Positions 23,801 through 35,800 of a DNA stretch of 64,000 bases are shown here, piece after piece. The stretch comes from Aplectana chamaeleonis (taxonomy: Eukaryota; Nematoda; Chromadorea; Rhabditida; Cosmocercidae), in assembly GCA_029168955.1 (NCBI GenBank), contig JAPDOI010000707.1, positions 1-64,000 of the forward strand. Direction: 5' to 3'. The position numbers were made by a program, and so were the translations under genes. The notes below the pieces were generated by a model, which did not search any database, was not told where the DNA came from, and saw nothing but the letters and a program-made list of their open reading frames with translations. Each line of letters begins with the position of its first letter. Position 1 is the stretch's first letter.

Positions 23801-26800
23801 AATCATTTGAGAAGAACGCTGCAAAAATGAAGCAAAGCAATCTTTTCAAAAACCCAGTCATAGAAAAACATTTTATATCCATTTTTGCAAAAGTTCGCGA
23901 AACGCAGCATCGCGCCTGAACTGTCTTTCGATGCCGAGTGACTTCAAATCCTATTTAACCACATCCGTCCAGAACTTTCGCCTACGCCCAGGTGGCCGTT
24001 TCCAGACAGGATTTGGAAGCATTCTTAAAGCGTGTTGTACGAGACGATCCGGCGTTCTTCTTAGTATGTGCCCGAACGGTCAAAGTCGACTTTCCATTGC
24101 TGCTTGAGATGGCGTTGGGAGATGCTGGCACCTCCCTCGTGTCAAGCGTTGATGTACTGCGTCGATTTGCTTGTAAAGATCTTCGTTATGGCATACACGC
24201 GGCCAGAAATATCCAAGCAAACGCTTAAAAAGCTTCCTCTCGTGCAATCCAACCTTTCCATCTGCTTCTTCGGTGCTGCCCACGTCTTCGATCCGTACAT
24301 TATGATAGGGCGAATAGCGGATAGGTAGACGCGCAACTTGACTTCCATCGCGATGGGGGTAGACCACAAACACTTGGTTAGAGAATTGAATGCGGACGTA
24401 GCTTTCGCACATCGTTGTCGAATATCCACTGCATAACTACAATCGTTCTTCAGCAAACAGTCCAAATAACAGAAATCGTCCACCAGTTCGATACGTTGTC
24501 CGTGCACACAAACTCCCGTTGAAGGCCTCTGAGAGACCCACATCTGCTTGCATTTGTCGGGACGAAGACGGAGTCCATAGGCTGCGGCATACTTCGAAAC
24601 GAGGTTCACAATCCTTTGCAGTTTTGCGTTGTTTTCAGCGAATAACACAATGTCGTCGGCGTACTCCAGGTCGACAAGGGAGCGTCCTGATGGTGTTGGG
24701 ATCATATCCGCAGGAAACTGTTCTGCAACTCTACGCATGATGTCAACAACGGCGAAGTTGAAAAGAAAAGGTCCTGCTACGGCTCCTTGCCTTACTCCTG
24801 TTTTCACCTCGAAAGCTGACGTGAACCCGACAGGCGTACGAACTGCCGCTGTTGTTCCTCTGTTCATGTCCTCGATTAACCGAACATACTTTTCCGGGAC
24901 TCCATCTGCTAGCAGAGCATTGAGCAATCGATCACGATGAGGAGAGTCGAACGCGGCTTCAAAGTCCAAAAAAGCGAGCTGTAATGGCTTCGAATACCGC
25001 TGCTACGATTCAATTACTCTTCTCACGACGAACACTTGGTCGATGGTCGATCTTCCAGGTCGAAAACCGGCTTGCTCATCTCTGGTCATTCCTTCACGAT
25101 GTTTGATAAGTCGAGCAGTGATGTTGTCATCTCCACCTGCCTTTCCATTCTTCATTTTCCGGACACAATCCAAAACTTCAGACTCAGTCGGCGGTTCCTC
25201 ACTGACGTCGTAATGTGCTCTCTGAACATGCGGGAGCTCAGGTACTGATGGCGCTGGACGATTCAGTAGTCAACTGAAGTAATCATTCCATATTGACAGC
25301 GTCGCATCACCAACTGCAACTCCATTGGTAGTGTTCAAGACAGGAGAACATCTCTTCATCTTCCCGCTATACTGTCGCAGCAACGTGTAGGCTTTCCTCG
25401 GATTCTTCTCCTCCCAAGCCTTCTCGAACTCCTTAGCTCTACACGTCCACTCTTGTTCGCGGTCACTTTGAAGCTGCCGACGCAACTTCCTCCTCAGACG
25501 CTTCTCCTCCACGAAGTTTCCTGCAGTTCGGAGAGCACATACTCTGTTGTAGGTAGATGTTGTTTCTTCTGAGACGTAGGCGAACTTCTTCTTAGGCTGT
25601 ACAACCGGGAGTGCCTCTTTCGAAGCGTCCTGGATGCACTTGACAAAAGAATCCGCGTCGCAAAGTTCCTCCTTAGTCCGTACTCCGATGTGAATAGAAA
25701 CGCGTTGTCGAAAACTCCTTCTGCACTCTTCATCTCTGAGACTTGTCATGTCAATCCTCTGGAGAGGCTGAGCCCCTCGCTTCCTCTTATGAGTCCTCGC
25801 AGTGAAGTTCAACAGAACAGGACGGTGATCCGAATCGAATGCGACATCCCACACAGCTCTAGATCTTCGAATGTCCGATACTGGAATATTCCTCGTCAGA
25901 ACATAGTCGAGCTGTAGTTTCAAAGTTGTCATCTTCCGCTCCCGCTGCTCTTTTGGAGATAGCTGGGTTGGTCCCTGCCACGTAAGCTGATGGCGGCGAT
26001 GATTCCTCTTGAATGTCGATGCAACAATCAGACCACTGCGTACACAAAAGTCGACAAGGCGGTAGCCATTGTCCGATGTTTGCTCCACTGGGTAGAACCA
26101 TTTACCGAGTACTTCGGATTCCTGATCAAGTCCCATCTTCGCATTTGCGTCAATCCCCACGACAACAGCATGTTGACAAGGTATCCTAGCCAGCACCGTA
26201 TTGAGTTCCACCTAAAAGGCATCCTTCGAATTGTCTTCGGCGGTTTCAGTGGGCGCATGAGCCCTCACTATCCACAGATTGACTCCTCTGTGATCCCGCA
26301 GTCGTACGAATGCATTCCGACACGACGTTGAGCCAAACTCCTTGACCATACCATTGAAATCCTTCCTTACAGCTATTGCACAGCCTCCCACTCTCCTATC
26401 GTCAGCGTTACCGCAGTAGATGGTGTACTCTCCGACGTTGATGACGGGTCTATCCTTGAGGCGGGTTTCCTGCAAAGCAGCAAACGGTGCACGGAAATAG
26501 CTCAGAAGTCTGGATAGCGCAGTTTTTTGGATATCACTCGACAGCGATCGACAGTTCAGGGTGGCGAAATTGTGGCTTGTGGCCAAAGACTCCATGAACT
26601 CCTTAGGTACGGATCCTAAGGTGTTATGGACCAGAGGTCTTAGTGTGCCGGACAGCGACACCTTTATGCAATGTATGGGATACTTTCGCGATATAGTTGT
26701 GCACGCTATATCGCTCGAACGTTCCCTGGGACTACCTACTAATATTACATGAATTGGTAAAATTCAAATTCAAACCTTCAAATTGATAGCAAAATATCAG

Positions 26801-29800
26801 ATTACGAGGTAGTAACTTTAACGAGTAATAACCTGTAAATTTGATATCCGTAGCAAAATCCAATGACAGAATCGGAAAGAGCGTGTCCGAATTGACCAAG
26901 AAAAACACAGTTTTTCAAAAGCCGATACATGGGTAGTGAGGTTCCCTAGTGAGGTGGTTATTTGGGGTCCTGAATACGAATCTGGGATCAGTTTGTCAAT
27001 TTCTGGCAGCTTTTGGTAGATTACCATGGGTATGCGGTATAGCTGTTATCCGGATCATTTCTGATGATCTCAAAATCGCCTTTATCTGCTTCATTTGGAA
27101 CTGGATAGCCCATATTACGTAAGTTTGAGTTAAAACTCGATCAATACGGCACGCGAGTGCCAATTCCCGTGTGAGTAACAGTTTGCCTCACGAGAAATTC
27201 CAAATTATCCAAATTATCCTAATCATTTTGCGGAAACTTTAATTTTCGAAAACCCAATGCTTTCGAGTTGGTGGCCAGTTAGCATCGTATGAATGCTACA
27301 ATAAGGTTCAATTGATTAACCATCTTCACTTTGAACTTCAAACTGAAATTGATGAGAGAATACAGTTTTTGTAATTATCCGAACACCCCAAAAGATACAG
27401 CTACATACAGCTGCGAAGGGCATATTCGGACAGCTGCGAAGGGCATATTCGAATTACCCCTACATACTAGTTTTGAGGGGAATTTTTCCAAAACACCCAG
27501 TTTGGTCAAAGTCTCAGATTTGTCCCAAAATTTCTATGCGGGGGTTATTTGGGGTGTTGATTACGAAATTGATTTTCATTCGTCGATTTTCGAAATACTA
27601 AGGCAAGTCTTGCCCCCTAAATGACATGGTACCTAACGTAACCTACAGTAAAACACAGAATTTCGTCAAGCGGACCCCAGATTCGTGTTCAGCACCCTAG
27701 ATTACCCCTACATACTAGTTTTGAAGGAAATTTTTCCAAAACACCCCAAAAATTGCTTGATGTGTAACCCTACCTTGCTGCGAGGCTTTGAAAAGCGCCT
27801 GTACCTTTTTTCCAGAGTGACTCTAGACAGCTGCGAAGGGCATATTCGGACAAAATCTCCGAAATTGGTTCCAGAAAAGTAAATTTTATGTTGAGTGGTT
27901 AGTATGGCTAATAGTAGTTTCCTTGTCAGACTTTTCCAACAACCGCTAAACTAAATATGAAGATCACATTCTCACCTTATACATCGAATCCACGAGATCG
28001 GCGTCTATATCAACTATAATTCCACGAAAATACCGAGCGACGTGCGTCCTCTGCTTAACGGACCGACAGTCCATATTATAATGTGGATTGCGGACCTGAA
28101 AACAGAAAAAAAACAAATTTTCACAATCAGGTCTTATGAATCCAATTCCAAGCGTCGTGTAGCTTACGTAAATCCGATCGAAAACTTGGAACAAATAACC
28201 AGTCCCAGGATTCACCAACTTCCCCTCCTCGTTGAAGATAGGGACGTAGACAGGCAGAACCTGGGTCTTAACCTGAAACAAAGCCAATCGAGTGAATTAA
28301 TTCAAATCCAAATTAAAGCACAACAAGCTCGCTTGGAAAACAAAAATATTAATATAAACTTTTGTTCAAAGGCAGCGTCCACGATGGCTACCGTCTTCGA
28401 GTTTTCACGGAAATCCGAAAGGTTCAGCACTAATGGCAAAAGAATGGCTAGAAAAGAGCCCTAAATAGCACTACGCGGCCCTGGAGTTGCGTAGAACGCA
28501 ATCTCCGCCCACTCCCCTCAGCGGCCACTGATCGAAGCAAGAAACTGAAAAATCAACTCCGAGAAGGAAAAATATTCAAATGGGGATGAATTTGCTCAAT
28601 CAGTGCATCATGGGGAATGGTTTGATCAATTGACGACCGAATGTTTCGCTGAAGTCAATTTTTACGCTGTTTGCTTTGATCGATAGCCGTTGATAGGAGT
28701 GGGCGAGCATAGCGCTTTACACTAAAGTTCAGGGTCGTATAAGGCTATTTGGGAGTCTTTTTTAGCCGTTTTTTCGACATTGCTGTTGCCGTAGGCCCCA
28801 AACTTTTCGAATTTCGGCAAAAACTCGGCGTGGGCACTGCCTTGTCACAAAACAACGATGTCATTGACCAGAATCCAAAAATTGAAAGGTATCCATCAAA
28901 ACTGAGAAGAGTTTGAAAACTGCGAACACAAGGAGAAACGTCTAACCCTCTTCCGATTCTCTACCAACGAATTAGCGTACATCTTCAGCTCCTTCACAGA
29001 ATCCAAAGGCCCAGCCTCGTAATCATCGTCTCCTTCATCCTGAACATTCTGGAACTCAGTTCACCACCAAATCCCCAATGAATGCTGAGCCACTTACAAA
29101 TCTCCTTTTTCCTTTCTTGAGAGATTTCAGTCTCGGGTTCTCTAACTCGATTTCTTCTGGAAAAAAAACTTGCATACACATACTGCAGCTGGAGTTAAAC
29201 ATCAAGTTTGATCATTGACAGGCCGTGTGACCCTTACCGGCGACGGCTGAGCTGACCCAAGGGGGACAGATATCATCTCTCCACGCATGGCGGCCAAACA
29301 TAATCTGAACGGAACATAGAAACTTCCGTGCGTAAAAAGATGCAAGATCGACCACGGGAAACGAAAACGATACCACCACACCCAGGTGAACTCGCCACTT
29401 CTATTCCTTATCTCAACAAGCTTTCAATGAAGGCGGAACAGTTTGGTTTTCCATGATCGAAAGATAAACACGAAAAAAACCGAACCTCGAATGGGGTGCG
29501 TGTAGGGTCAAAGAACTTTGATGGACGTTGATTTTGCTCGATTATGGCAAAGGGCAGTGCTTCCACCCAGCGATTGGTGGCACACAACTCAGTTTCTGCG
29601 CGACGATACAAGGAGCGCACGATATCACGAGTCAGGTTACCCTGAAAAAGGTAATACGGCATACTAAAATTTAGGTCAACTGAACGAGTTTTAAGCAGCG
29701 CAGCTAACAACTGCAGAAGAGAACACGTACCCCCACTCCCATGTTTTTTATCGGAATCTTGAATAACCTCTCAATATCCAGCATGACATCAGCTATCACC

Positions 29801-32800
29801 GAAGAGTAATCCATAGAGAACGTCCTGTAGACCTCTGAAATTTCCACTACATTCCAAGCGAGAAATTGAAAGATGAATCCCCATCAGGGATGTGCGGCAA
29901 ACGATTTTGAAAAATCGGCAAACGGAAATCGACAAAATTTGTCCTAAGACGGCCGGCAAACGGCAATCGGCAATCGACAAACGGCAAAATAAAATAAAAC
30001 CTTCTCCAAAAAGCTATGCGAATTTTCGAGAGATAACGGTAGAAAATTTACTATTTTCACATTCACATCTCGTATGCCAACAGCAAGACAAGAAATGGCT
30101 TTTCTTCTTCTGCAGCCTCAAAGTGGTTTTTGTCATAGGTTGAGGAACTGGGCGGCCTTCACAGGATTCGTCCAAAGGTCCATTGTTGTTAAGGAGGTAG
30201 GTCTCTTCAGGCACATGAACAAGTGCGCCGTGTCGTGTCCGGGAGCACCACAGTCCGGGCATGCGTCTGGTCGGCTGCTGTCGATCTTGTTGACGTAAGA
30301 CATGAGCAGAATAGAGTGACCACAGCGCAGTGATGCAAGAGCACATCTGGCTCGTCTGCCGAGTTGAGACTCGGACTCGCAAACCCGAGGCGGCACCGTT
30401 CCCAAGATAGGGTTCACAGCCGCCTTTGCTAGATATCCTCGAACAAATTGCGTGTGCTCCTCACGCAGAAGACGAAGCCTTTCCATGTTGGAGTCGGCCC
30501 ATCTCTGTACATCAACTTTACGAGGAGCATCGGCGAACGGCGTCCTAATCGACCTCTCTTATGGGCTTCATGATTCTCTTTGACGGATGATTCGGCTGCC
30601 TCAGAACATTAATATACATCTGCTGTGCCTGGAGTTCACAATGCTCCTTGACCGGCAATATGCAGGCCTCCGCGTGAAGATGCTCCACCGGGGAGCTCCT
30701 TGCACAACCGGTAGCAATTCTAAGCGCAGCATTCTGTACACGCTGCAGCTTATTCCAGGAGCTGTCAGACACCAGGTGCTGCCACACTGGTGCCGCATAT
30801 TCCAGAGCCGGCTGAAGTATTGCTCTGTAGGTTCTCAATATAGTCTCTCGGCTGCTTCCCATGATGTTCCTCCGAGAGCTCTCAAGATATTAAGTCTAGC
30901 CTTGACGACTGTTTGTTTCTGTTCCGCGTTTTTGTGGAACTTCCGTGATGGATCAAGAATAAGGCCAAGCAGCTTGGGAATTTTGCTGCTGGCAACAGGT
31001 CACCATCCCATTTGACATCTGGATGGGCACTGTGTTCCTTGGTGTTCGTTGTGAACACTGAAACAGAGGATTTTGCGGCAGAGACTGTGAGCATCATTTT
31101 ATCGAGGAAGAGCTTCAACTCGACGAGATAGGCGCTGATCTTGTTAGCAGCTATCTGCAGGTCACGATCCTGGCACATGATGGTGATGTAGGCGGGATAC
31201 ATAACAATCCTTACATCATTGGGAGGCTCGGGAATGTCCTCAAGATACAGGCTGAATAGGGCAGGGGACAACACTCCGCCTTTGCGGAACACCGGCTACT
31301 ATTGGAATGCTATCGGATACATGATTCTGGAACAGAACCTTAGCCCGCCGGCCTTTAGTGAAGGCTGCAATCCATCGCTTCTGCCATGATGGTAGCGAAG
31401 ACTTGAGCAGTTTCTCGGACAGCAGTCCCAAGTTAACAGAGTCAAACGCTTTGCTCAGGTCGAGGGCGACGGCCACCGTTCTCAGGGCTTTCTCATGTTG
31501 AACCCATCGACCGCAAAGCTCACGATCTCTAATAGAGCTGTAGTAGTGGAGTGAAGTTTCCTGAACCCATGCTGATGCTGCTGTCGCTCATTTTGATCAG
31601 CCAGGTCCGTCACGATCAACTTTTTCAGCTAATTTAGCGACGGGCGATAACAGGCTTATTGGTCGAAAGCCCATTGCCGTGCTTTGGGACTTGCCTGGCT
31701 TCGGCAACGGTATCACATTGGCTGTCTTCCAAGCTTGGGGTAGAGTGCAGGTCCGGAAAGAAGTGTTAATGATATCTGCAAGCATCGGTAGAAGTTCCGT
31801 GGGAAGCTTCTTCAGGATGGCTGGGGAGATACCGTCAGGTCCGATAGCCTTCGAATTCCGCATTTCTTTGATAGCCTTCTACTTGCGTGAGAGTAAAGGC
31901 CTCAGAAGCGTTCATGAGCGGCAACCGGCTCAGTTCTCTAACCGTGACTCTGTTCTGCACGCCTCGCTTGGCACGTGTGATGAAGAAGTTCTTGCCGAGC
32001 GCATAAGCAGCCGCTTTCCTGATTTGAAGACGTTCTCCTCGAACTCAATAGCGGAGCTCATCGAGGGAGCGGACTTGCCGGAAATTTTCCTCAACACTTT
32101 CCACGTCGTAGTTCCGTCAGCCTTGAAATTCAGCTTTTCAGTGAACTTCTCCCAGCATTCCTTCTTGTTCTTATCCAGATCCTGCCTGATCTCGTTATCC
32201 AGCACAGCTATGTCCGGGTCTAGATGGTCTGCGGCTCTCTTCTCATCTCTGATTCTTATCTTCTGCAGTATTTCCCTGCTGACATTTGGAAAAAGGTCTT
32301 GACACGACCCTCAGGAATTGCTGCTTTCATGGCCTTGCGGATGGCACTTGTTAAATGACGTTCTTTCTGATGGACATCACCATTCCATGGGTAGTCGACC
32401 GCATGGCGGAGTGCAACATCTCTGAACAAGGTCCAGTCTGCTAGGCCTAAATTAAGATAAGAACGATGGCGAAAACCAGAGTAAGGTGCAAGAGAGTCAG
32501 AGAGATCAATATAGACAAAGACGGGAATGTGATCACTGGAGAAAGTTGTGGATGTGGACCACGTGCTAGCATTAGAAAGATTGGAAGACACACGAGAGAT
32601 ATCTGGGCTAGAAGGTCGGCCGTTGGCAGGAGACGAGTGGGCTGGTCATCATTGAGGATAACCAGGTCACACTCTTCAGCCCATTCTTCGACATCTTCCT
32701 CTGGCGTCAGAATCAAGAGCGGAACAGAACGTGTGAGCATTGAAGTCACCTGCAAAGACAGCTGAAGGGGAGAGTGAGCAGTCGTACAAACTGCTTAAGG

Positions 32801-35800
32801 AGGGAATAGGATTATAAGAGGGGGACAAGATGATATAGGAGGAATATATATGTTAAATAGAGATAAAGGGGTTTTGAGGGGGAGGTGGACAGGAATGTAC
32901 TGAGAGTACCGTCCTTAGGAGTATTAGGGATAATATGAGAAGGTAAGGCAGATTGAACGAAAGTAGACACTCCGCCCCAAGAGCTGTCCTTGGCATGTGA
33001 TAGGCGGTGTAGCCCGGAATGTTAGGTTGGGGATAAGTGGTAGATGGAGAGAGCTTGGTTTCTTGAACCATGATAACATCCGGGTGATGAGAACGTGCGA
33101 ATAGAGAGAGTTCAGATAACTTGTTGCGAAGGCCGTTGAGATTAATGTGAACAATGGAGAGGGGGCGGTTGGTAATTGAGGAATCAGAGTTGTTGGGGGC
33201 AGAGCATAGAACACAACGAAAGGATGAGTCATGATGCCTCACAGAACTGAGGCCCGAACAGGAGAAGTGCACCCACCTTTGGCATCCGAAGCACTGGACA
33301 CTTGTTTTATGCCAGGTAACATCCTCGCCGCAGGTGGCACATGGATACTTCCGTGCTGGACCTGGATCCTTCGACGCCGGCCCTTTGTAATAAAATCCTC
33401 AGGAGAGCTGCGGCCGACCAGCACCTCTCCCATGACAAAAACCCTCTTCTCGGAGGGGTTGACGTCGGTTTGCACGGAGGCGATCTTCTTTCCTCCACAC
33501 TGCCACGGCACGAACGTACGACATCTCGGCAGCAAGAAATGGTTTAGCAATAACACCACAGAAAATTGAACTTCTTACGTTGGTACAATACCTTATATGA
33601 AAAATCAGAACCGGAATGAGTATTCTGTTGAATACTGATAACAAGAGTGCCGTGGTGTAAGAATAACAATTGTCCGAGGCTCTCCAATATCAACCTTTTT
33701 TGGATTAGTAGTCATCCATTTATTTCGTGTTTCAGATTCATCCCACAAAATTTGGAGCATTGTGCAATCCAAGTTTAAAGGGCGAGCGCTTGAGATTGAT
33801 TCAAAGAAGTGGAGAGTTTAATGCGGGCCTACTTTAGTTGACTATTTTCTAACAAGCGTGACACGCACACCGCTTCGCGGCGTACTTCTTGGCGTGCCTC
33901 ACAGCACGTTTACTTTTTGACCGGAATTTGGGTAGAAGATTATGGCGTGGAAAATTGCAACTGAAACTCACACTTAAAGGCAGGGTTCTCGATAAAATCG
34001 GTTGTTGTGCTATCCCCATGGAATGGTAGCTCTGACCATCACAAAAGTGAAAATAAGTAAAAAAATGGATAAAAAACGCTCAGGAACAAGTTATGGCTTG
34101 GTGTCCTCCCGCCCCCAATTATCGAGATTTGTGTAAAAGCCTGTTTTTTCAACTTTTATTTCGCTTCTAAAGTAATTTCTGAGCATTTCTGGACACTACT
34201 GACTACTTTAACAGCAAAATAATGGGCGGATAAGCAAGCATTAATGAAAATCTCGTTAATTAGGGGGCCGGCCGACACCGGTAATTAACCGTTGTACTTT
34301 GTTTTTGAGCGTGTTTCCCGCAAGCTTCCGGTTTTTTTTTCACTTATTTTTACTTTTGTGATGGCCAAATCTACATTCTCATGAAGAGTGCTCAAAAGTT
34401 GTTTTTATCACGAACCCTGCCTTTAAAGAAAACTTGGAAGCATTTTAGAAAACTGCTCCATCTTTGACAACCCTCTCCCTCCGACCTCTAAAATCTCCAC
34501 AACTGCGCTCAAGAACTCAAATACTTAGATAGTTTCTCAAGCTTCCTAAATATACAAGTCCTGAATAACCGCATTCATCTCAAATCACCTCCTTCCCAAA
34601 CTATACACCACCACTTCCTCCCATCTCATCAGCCCCGAGTCCATGCACCCAGTTCATTGTCGGACAACGAACTGTTTCGAAACAGATGTTCCCCACGCCG
34701 TGTACACCCTCTCCGACCCTTTTACTCCAAACTCCAATTATTAACTCATTCGGAAAGTTTTCCAGCGCAGTTGTGAGCATGATAAAAGGCGGCGAAGTCC
34801 ACAAGCCCAGAAACTGCCACTGAAGTATCGCATCCTTTACACGCACAGTTGACCGTAAGGTTAAAAAGATATGGTGCGGTTGGGGACTCGCACTAAACTA
34901 CGGTAGAATCTGGCACTTTGCCAGGTTTCGTCATCGATCGGCGCCACAGCTGATATTCTCGTGAGCAGAGAGACGACGGTTGGCGCCGATCGATGACGAA
35001 ATCTGGCAAAGTGCCCGATTCTACCGTAGTTTAAGTGCGAGTCCGCAACCGTACCATGTCCTTTTAACATTGCGGTCAATTGTAGCTTTTACACCTTCAG
35101 TGAAGCCTTGCCTACACTTCAGGACAGTAACGGGCTCTCAAACTTCCCCATTGCCGGTCCCAAGCCCGGATGAGAAAGGAGGAGGGTTGGCCCCCGTACT
35201 ACCGACGGGCTGGAAAACTTAGGTGGTAACCATGGAAAGTCTCTTAGGAAACAACGAAGAAGCTACCGCATCCGGGGCAGCTGATGCGCCAACACTAGGG
35301 ATCCAGGGTGTTGGTGAGAAGAATACTACTGGCCAAAATGGAGGACGACTGGTGACACCTAAGAAGGAGCTGAGGATTGGAGCATGGAATGTGCGAACGG
35401 GACACTGCGTCGGTCAGAAAGAGATAATAGCAAGAGAGTTGTCAAGGTCCAACATATCGATTGCTGCACTTTCCGAGCTGAGGATGAGCGGATGTGGAAC
35501 GGTGCCCATTCAGGTGCCGGAGAGTAGCGAAAAGATGGTGCTGTACTATTCCGGTGAGGACGGACATCGCAATGGTGTTGGATTTATGCTAGGCAGTCGC
35601 GCAGCTGGAAGCGTTGTTTCATTCGAGCCGATTTCTGGCAGGATCGCTGTTCTTGTTTTGAGCGGAACAATCAAGACCCATGTCGTGTCCATCTATGCAC
35701 CAACGGAGCCAAGTTCTGACGTTGACAAGGACGAGTTCTACACCCAACCCAGGACGTGCTGAATACTATCCTGAAAACCGATGTCACCATTGTAGCGGGT

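Larger units (their letters stand above)
15042..27924. mobile_element. X-family TIR element (first copy) broken into three parts
   Basis: The ends AAGGGAACTACTATTAGCC and GGCTAATAGTAGTTTCCTT are inverted repeats, continuing through CATACTAACCA. The parts are 15042-15413, about 22600-22771 and 26950-27924, about 1.5 kb in total, in the same order as in the copy at 9280-13620. It lies wholly within the intron between exons k and l of the integrase-like gene. No clear TSD and no coding capacity; class unknown. Confidence 0.7.
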
